Below, piece after piece: positions 18,487 through 24,467 of a stretch of 24,467 bases of DNA. Origin of the DNA: Porodaedalea pini (lineage: Eukaryota; Basidiomycota; Agaricomycetes; Hymenochaetales; Hymenochaetaceae); NCBI GenBank assembly GCA_002794775.1, contig NBAY01000172.1, positions 1 to 24,467 on the forward strand, in the 5' to 3' direction. Within the stretch, counting starts at the first letter, position 1. Every line of letters starts with the position of its first letter. Under the pieces are notes generated by a model. It had not been told where the DNA came from. It was given only the letters and a program-made list of their open reading frames with translations, and searched no databases. A program made the translations under genes and the position numbers.

Positions 18487-19101
18487 TTACAGATCGAAAT
18501 CGAAATCATCATTCTCGTCATCCAACTCTTTCCGTCGCTGATACTTAGAGTCATCGGTAACATTTCAGTAGAGTTCCTTTACACATAGCTAACAAAGCTT
18601 ACCACTATAGCACCCTTCTTTGCTCCGGCCTTTGACTGTGCATCCTCGGCCTATACGTAAACGAGTACATTTCTGACTGAGCCGGCCACTCAGCATTGCA
18701 TTTACTCACCTGTTCCAACAAACTAATAAGCTGTTCCTCTCCTACACGCCCCCGTAGTTGTCCGCTTTGTGCCATCCGTAGCAAGATGCTCTCGATCTGT
18801 GCGGACCGTGCCGGACTGACCAGTGCTATACGTGCGACTGAAAGCCTCGATGTCAGTTGAGATTGTAAAACAAACGATAAGAGACGAGCTCACGTCTCTC
18901 ACGAGCCTTGGAATCAAGCACGGTTGCTAACAGATCTCTCCTCATCTGTTCCTCGTCCGCACGTTTCGCATCTGCGTCGGGGTCACTGGCACCGCCAGTC
19001 GGCAGCCCTTGAGGCGAAGGCGAGGCTTGACCAGACGGGGAATTTTGACGCAATTGCTGCAGCCGTGCTGCTCTGATCGCTGCTAGTTCTTGATCATCCA
19101 T
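18487..19101 (-). CDS. PDCD5/TFAR19-family protein
   Basis: Four exons (19101-18894, 18837-18710, 18650-18603, 18543-18487) with introns of 56, 59 and 59 nt give 146 residues, the usual size for this small DNA-binding-domain family. The start at ATG 19101 gives MDDQELAAIRAARLQQL, the hallmark N-terminal helix; the longer frame begins with TTG and is not used. The core reads LARIALVSPARSAQIESILL, then RMAQSGQLRGRVGEEQLISLLEQ, and the end is YQRRKELDDENDDFDFDL, the conserved acidic tail. A Ser/Pro/Gly-rich insert (about residues 15-40) is a lineage feature. In animals PDCD5 is linked to apoptosis, TRiC/CCT and p53; the fungal role is poorly defined. The gene is divergent from CIA2 over 158 bp. 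Confidence 0.9.
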
Positions 19102-19259
19102 TTGCGTCGACAAGCTAGGAGTGTCGCGCGATTACGCTGGTGAGGAATGAACGAAAGTCTGAGTCCGAGATTGAGATCGCCACACGCGTGCTAGTGTCTA
19201 ATTATAGAATGCAGTCGATCTATGCTGGACTTAGTCACCACACCTCGCACAAGACCACC
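19102..19259. promoter_or_regulatory. Shared divergent promoter region of PDCD5-like and CIA2
   Basis: Only 158 bp separate the two start codons, so the genes must share or interleave promoters and 5' UTRs. I see no clear TATA box. Confidence 0.55.
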
Positions 19260-19927
19260 ATGCCTGCCGAGGTCTACAACGCGAACCCGACAGTCTTTAC
19301 AACCTCGAAGCCCTCAAAGTCTTCGTCTGCATCACAGTCATTATGGATAGACGATCTAGACGCACCCACGGACGGCGACAATGATGAAGTGGAAGCGATC
19401 GACTCTGACGAGATATTTGGTACGCACTGTTCCTTCCTATCATGCGATGTTGCAGAATTATTTATATCTGGAATACGACAGACCATATCCGCGGGATATC
19501 AGATCCAGAGCATCCTTTGACTTTGGAGCAGCTCGCGGTTGTGTCTGCGCCTCAGGTTGAGGTTAAGGGGAATAACGTTCTGGTCGAGTTCACGCCGACT
19601 GTTCCACATTGCGGCGCCTCAACACTTATTGGTACGTGCAATTTTTATCACATCGTCTATGCAGAGCTCAAGAAATGTACAGGACTGTCGATTCGAGTAC
19701 GATTGATGCGCACACTTCCTCATCGATTCAAGGTCGATATCCGCGTAAAGCCTGGTTCGCATCAAAGCGAAAGTGCATGTACGTATGCATATAGTTACTG
19801 TTCTTGGGCACCACTCATACCTTACGCAGTGAATAAACAGCTCAATGACAAGGAGCGTGTGGCAGCCGCCTTAGAGAACAACGCGCTTTTGAACGTTGTG
19901 GAGCAATGTTTGACACCCCTCACTTAG
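19260..19927 (+). CDS. CIA2/MIP18 family protein of cytosolic Fe-S cluster assembly
   Basis: CIA2 (FAM96/MIP18) belongs to the CIA targeting complex, with CIA1 and MMS19, that delivers Fe-S clusters to cytosolic and nuclear proteins (family knowledge). Four exons (19260-19419, 19482-19631, 19683-19778, 19830-19927) with introns of 62, 51 and 51 nt give 167 residues. The ATG lies in a strong CACCATG context. Visible motifs: an acidic N-terminal linker, [18 protein letters not shown], then [19 protein letters not shown] with the conserved cysteine, [19 protein letters not shown] and [16 protein letters not shown]. No catalytic motif is missing. The third intron is a multiple of three without stops, so retention would insert 17 residues rather than truncate. 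It converges with PAN2, 223 bp between the stop codons. Confidence 0.9.
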
Positions 19928-20150
19928 AAGGTCGCTAATAATTGAACAAACTGTAGCCATATATTCATTTATTTCTTGTGTCCTTTCACTGTATCTCTCT
20001 TATTTATCCTTCGTCGAGATTGGAAATACATACGCGACATTCTACGCTAACAGACTAAAGATACATGTTGCACATCCAGTACAGACGGAGTCCATGTTTA
20101 AAGCAAAATCGACAGCAACAAAATAAAAAGATGATACGCAGGCCTCATCT
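19928..20150. other. Convergent 3' spacer between CIA2 and PAN2
   Basis: 223 bp of AT-rich sequence with no gene; it must hold both 3' UTRs. Confidence 0.5.
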
Positions 20151-23100
20151 TCACCGATGCGACCTGCGCCAATTTTGCTGAAAGGGGTTTCCGCCGCCCA
20201 TAGGGCTCGGACCAAAGCTAGACTGCATGTGCCGCGGTATCGGCGAGCCCTGTCCGGACTGCGCGTTGTGAAAGTCACCACCGAACATCATGTTGTTAGG
20301 GAACACGCCGTACTGATGGCGCATCGCGTTCAGCTGTGCGGCCTGAGCGATTGGTGGAACGCCGGCATTTTGTATGGGAGCAGGAGTCGGAGGCTGGGCT
20401 AATTGGGGCGGCTTCCAGTTCTGGGTAGCGACAAGTTTAAGTGGGCGTAAATATCTAAAGCTGCACTGTACACTCACGTTTTGTTTTCCCTCCTTATACA
20501 GCTCCTCTAGTTTTTCATCCCAAATACCTTTCTCCTCATATTCCTGGAATGCACGGAAAAGGAGCAGCGCGCAGCGCGCGTCCTCTATTGAGTCATGCTC
20601 CCCCGACTGGATATTCTGTTCCAGGACAACCCAAGAGAGAAAGCGCAACGAGAGCCGTCGATGTCGTGATTCTATGAAATAAATGTCTACGGTATCAAGC
20701 ACACGATCTGCCGGTACAAAGAGGTCTAGTGGAAGAGTCAGCGCAGTCTAATAAGCAGGAAAACGACCTGAACCGACTGATGATTCGAAAATCTTTCTTG
20801 AGACCATGACCTATGAAGACACACCCTAAGTCTACAAGTAGCCGGAGCTTCTTGTACGCCATCTTCAAAGGGACAAGTGTGTGCCTCGAAAGATGAGGGT
20901 CCAAGTCACCATCTTGGAAAGTTGTGAGTTCAAATGCTCGCTGATGCCGGGAAGAGACATACATTTAATACCAGAGTACTCGGTGAGATAATCCACGATT
21001 GCCTCGCTGGTGTGAATGTGATCATCGATGAACGGCACACCAAGCTTCGGTCCCTCTGCCGCACGAAGCACAGAAACGCGTGCAAGACCCAAGCGGGCAG
21101 GGCGCAGAACTTTCTTCGTTCCATCTGAGCGATATTCCGATTCTTCCTAGATGAACATGAGCCATCAAGGAGAAGGGGAGCAATGGTCTATACAAACCTG
21201 CTGCATTGAAACGAACTCCGCATCGATCGCGACCATCGTCCCTGGTCGGGGAAGCTCATCCACGCCTAGCAATTCATGCTTAATGGATGCGCTGTCACGG
21301 TTCCTGAAAAGGGAAAGAGGCGCTTAAGAAAGATATGCTATATCTGAAAAAACACCAACATTGCGATATTTATGTCTCGACGTAAGATGGATAGGTCAAG
21401 CTCTTGCGGAAGCTCGTTGAAGTTCAATCTGTCGCGTATATCCGTCCTTTCGTAATACAGAATAGCCGGAACCTGAACCGAAAATATGAGATCGTCTGCA
21501 ATGAAGTTTTGAATACATTGCACAAAGCATACCTTCCAAATACCGGGAAAATCCAAGTGCATCTCGTTCTGAAACATTTGTGACGACGAAGTCATTGAAG
21601 ATTACCCATGGACTCTTTAAGTGTCGCCTATCAGACTCAGGGACTGAGAGACAGTCAATTAGCATATTCTTAGTAGAAATAGTTGTATAAACCAACTCTT
21701 TACAACAGAAACGAGATGCCCATACTTCTTGCCCTCCGGAACGACCTCAACGATCATCGACTGATGAATGTTGTAAGAGCGGAAGCAAAACTTATCGGCT
21801 TAGGAACTCACACGAAGCTCGTACTGCGCGACCTCAGCCTCATCGACACCATCGACTTGTCCACGGATCTCAATGAATGGCTGCACAAAACTCCCTTGCC
21901 GGTGCCGTCCATCGATCCAGAGTCGATGTGATGCAATCCCCGCCTCGTATATTGACGTATTGAGTGCCAGGATCGGGGGAGATCCTTACTCGGGATGGAC
22001 TTGCGACTTTCGTTCGTCGAGAACTGTTTTACAGAGTGGGCATGTCGCTTTGTATACGCTCCCACGAAACAGCGACTCGCGAACGACACTCGTAAAGTCT
22101 GTCGGGGATGGCTGGCCAGCAGGACCCTAAGTTTTCAAGCGTAAAAATGAGCACAAGGACGTGGCGAATGACTTTCACGCACAGATTTCGGAAAGATCAG
22201 GTCGGTAACGTGTGCCATACCCTCCTTCTGCCTACGGCCCTTACAGCTGCTACAATGGATATTAGTCTTAGCATCTAAACCAAGGAGCTGAGTGATGGGC
22301 GCAGCGATCATCGAAGGAGTCGTGTTTTCCGACGGCACAATAAGCGGATTCTGCGGGAAATTATTTCCCTCAGAACTCAACTGGTCAAGCAAGAACCTGT
22401 GGAACCCCTGTATGGTGTCACTATAGCTGTGTGCAGGTTTCCCATAGTCAATGAAAGAGATTTGATTGTACGCTGTGCACAAGATCAGCCTTCAGGACCA
22501 CGGAGATAAGCTGATTTATATCAAGAAATTATGTACCTTGCGCGAGCGCCCCTACAGTCTTGCAAAAAATTGCTAGCTTGACAGTTGACACCACGTGCAT
22601 CACTGAGCATACGCATAGCGAAGCCCAGTTCACAGAGGAAACAATGCTCGCGATTACAGTTCGTCAAAAATGTGCGATACTGCAAGGCGTCGTATTGGTA
22701 GACAGTAGAGCAGACTCTGAACGAGACAATTCGTATAAGAATTGACGATATGCGACTCTAGCCCGCTGTATTCCGTTTTATTGTAAAACCTATTTAGAGG
22801 GCCATTAGAGATTGATCCGCCTGGTTCACTCTAAATATGATTAACTCACGCGAAGTCGAAATCTTCGACGCCGAATTTGGAGTATTGGATGGATACTTCA
22901 CGGAAGGGACGCGGTATTTCTTCTAGACTCTCTTCAATCGGGGTCTCCGGCTCGATCTGGGAGAGATCAATTAATAATACTGAAGAAAAGCACTCGTATA
23001 ACTTTACCTGCCCAGACCGAGGCCTCACGCTCCGGAACCTCCCTGTATCTTTCTTCGAGTCCGTCGACACGACATTACGTCTGCCCCGAAGTTCCTTTGG

Positions 23101-24467
23101 CAATGTGGCATAAGCAACAAACTCATTCACCTTCATTGTGTTCAGGATTTGAGTTGGGATCTTGGGTGGAGGAGGGTATGATAGATTTGCAGGTAATAAC
23201 TTGGGTGTCCAGGAGGAAAGCAGCATCGAATCGTAGTATGGCATACCAATAGAGTTCAAGGGACTGGAGCATTTCAGTAGAGGCTTAGGAAAAGAAACGA
23301 ACGGAAGAATTTACGTTGAGTCCGTCCATTCAATGTTGGGTAAGGATTCAGGCACATCTGGCCACTCGACAGGCTGGCCTTCAAAGCCATTGAAAGGCAG
23401 TGTTCCTTCCTCATCAGCCGCTGTCATCAATTGGACACCACCATCTGCGTCGCCGAAAGCAAGGTAGACGCCTGTCGCTGAGACTGTGACAGAGCTGATA
23501 TACGAAGACACATCCAGCTGGAGAGAAATATAGAGTTATAGTGACTGAAGCACATATATACAGCTGAAAATCTTACCTGATAGAATTCACCGCCATCTCC
23601 TGGATTGGAGGTATCTACTATGTTCACCAGACCTCTTGTGGAGGTAACAACGACACTCGAAGACCGTCGAGGAAGAGTGTTGATAAAACCTGGCCCAGCA
23701 GAGAAGGACGCTGGTGGTAATGCTTTGAAGCTACGCAGATCGTACACTTTGACTAGTGGTTCGGGAAATGGGCGCGCCTGTCTGTCTACCTCATGAAATC
23801 ATGAAATGAGGTATACATACAATTACGAACCTAACGCCCCAGCCGATGGAGAAGACGAGATTACCGCTAACCTCGAGACCTTGCACACCCTTCATATGTG
23901 CTTTCACAGACGACTCGCCAAAATCCCCCTTCATGCCGATACGCACATCATGCGTTCGCAGATAACCGTCTGCTGAACCGGAAATAAGAAGCGTGTGGGA
24001 GGAGACCAGATGCGTCAAGAGAGATGGAGCAGGCCATTGCTTCACCGGTGCACCGGTCGAACTGTTGATTAAGGCTAGTTCTGGAACACCTGTCGAGATA
24101 GCGATATTTGGAGATGCACTTATAGAGTTGGAGAAGGTCGTGACAGTATGCAAAGACCTGGGCGGCCCTCTCAGTCGCGGCTAAGAGCAGGTGAACCGAG
24201 CGGCTTACTTGTGAAACCAGTTATTCGCTCCGCCCTTCCTCCACTGTCCAACACCGCGTCCCGCAGAGCCAAGCGCTCTGACGTATTTGTCGCCAACAAG
24301 TATCTTCTTCACAGCAAGATCGCCTCCGACAGGGAAGGAAATACCGCGAGTTCCTTGCGTGCCATAGAACGCGACCACGCTGCCGGCATTATTGCCAGTC
24401 CAAAGGGTGTCCGACACGGGATCAAATGCAAGCGAAGTTATAGGCTGTGGATAGAGGTCATTCTGTG
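20151..24467 (-). CDS. PAN2, catalytic subunit of the PAN2-PAN3 deadenylase (5' partial)
   Basis: PAN2 trims mRNA poly(A) tails with PAN3. The first few codons lie beyond the right edge. Seventeen exons: 24467-24209, 24157-23831, 23781-23577, 23517-23315, 23263-23008, 22956-22850, 22789-22537, 22472-22183, 22126-21812, 21760-21697, 21643-21533, 21472-21360, 21303-21198, 21146-20963, 20912-20778, 20725-20478, 20420-20151. The N-terminal WD40 part includes [16 protein letters not shown] and [11 protein letters not shown]. The USP-like domain has [12 protein letters not shown], lacking the catalytic Cys as is normal for PAN2, and zinc-binding CPLC. The DEDD exonuclease keeps all acids: [20 protein letters not shown] and [11 protein letters not shown]-rich tail follows. 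Five single-base frame breaks lie in homopolymers at 22666-22670, 22564-22569, 22027-22030, 21975-21979 and 21548-21551. Splice sites are otherwise clean. Confidence 0.9.

Noticed and set aside
22640..22675. An intron in PAN2 between the GTATCGC and GCGAG sequences instead of the T5 frameshift
   Set aside because: It would be only about 34 nt long and would delete conserved residues before the NREHC motif.
24170..24208. A 39-nt PAN2 intron ending at CTGAG
   Set aside because: It keeps phase, but the CAG at 24160-24158 gives a 51-nt intron of normal length with a good branch-like CTGAG and also keeps phase.

Overview
The window is fungal nuclear DNA, most likely from a basidiomycete of the Agaricomycetes type. 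The host genes carry many short GT-AG introns (mostly 49-69 nt), and their products look like Agaricomycete orthologues (family assignment from memory, not from a search). I found no tRNA, rRNA, CRISPR array or bacterial-style operon.

The left third (about 1-8,000) is transposon-derived. A Ty3/gypsy LTR retrotransposon lies on the minus strand. Its gag (4535-3453) has one in-frame TGA. Its pol (3498-367) carries protease, reverse transcriptase, RNase H and integrase. The two frames overlap by 46 nt, and the overlap holds a textbook -1 ribosomal frameshift signal: an in-phase GGGTTTT, a 5-nt spacer and a perfect 7-bp stem. The element stops short at its 3' end and I could not find a matching pair of LTRs. 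On the plus strand (about 5,674-7,900) follows a 5'-truncated non-LTR (LINE) element whose RT and RNase H frame is still open.

The right two thirds hold host genes: an F-box/LRR-type protein (-, 9166-8000); a DCN1-like cullin neddylation factor (+, 9592-11738); an unrecognised single-span membrane protein (-, 12943-12146); the CCR4-NOT E3 ligase NOT4 (-, 18193-13208); a PDCD5-family protein (-, 19101-18487); a CIA2/MIP18 cytosolic Fe-S assembly protein (+, 19260-19927); and PAN2, the catalytic subunit of the PAN2-PAN3 deadenylase (-, from beyond the right edge to 20151). PDCD5 and CIA2 are divergent across 158 bp. CIA2 and PAN2 converge. NOT4 and PAN2 both serve cytoplasmic mRNA deadenylation or quality control, and the F-box and DCN1 genes both relate to cullin-RING ligases; I treat both pairings as coincidence unless synteny shows otherwise.

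The main anomalies are: (i) the gag-pol frameshift cassette; (ii) six apparent single-base frame breaks, all in homopolymer runs, one in NOT4 and five packed into 1.1 kb of PAN2, while splice sites and catalytic residues stay intact, which points to sequence error or very recent decay; (iii) a possible 78-nt frame-preserving exon inside the largest NOT4 intron; (iv) an implied 7-nt microexon in the DCN1-like gene. Splice models are read by eye from consensus sites, phase and remembered family sequence, so individual boundaries may be off.
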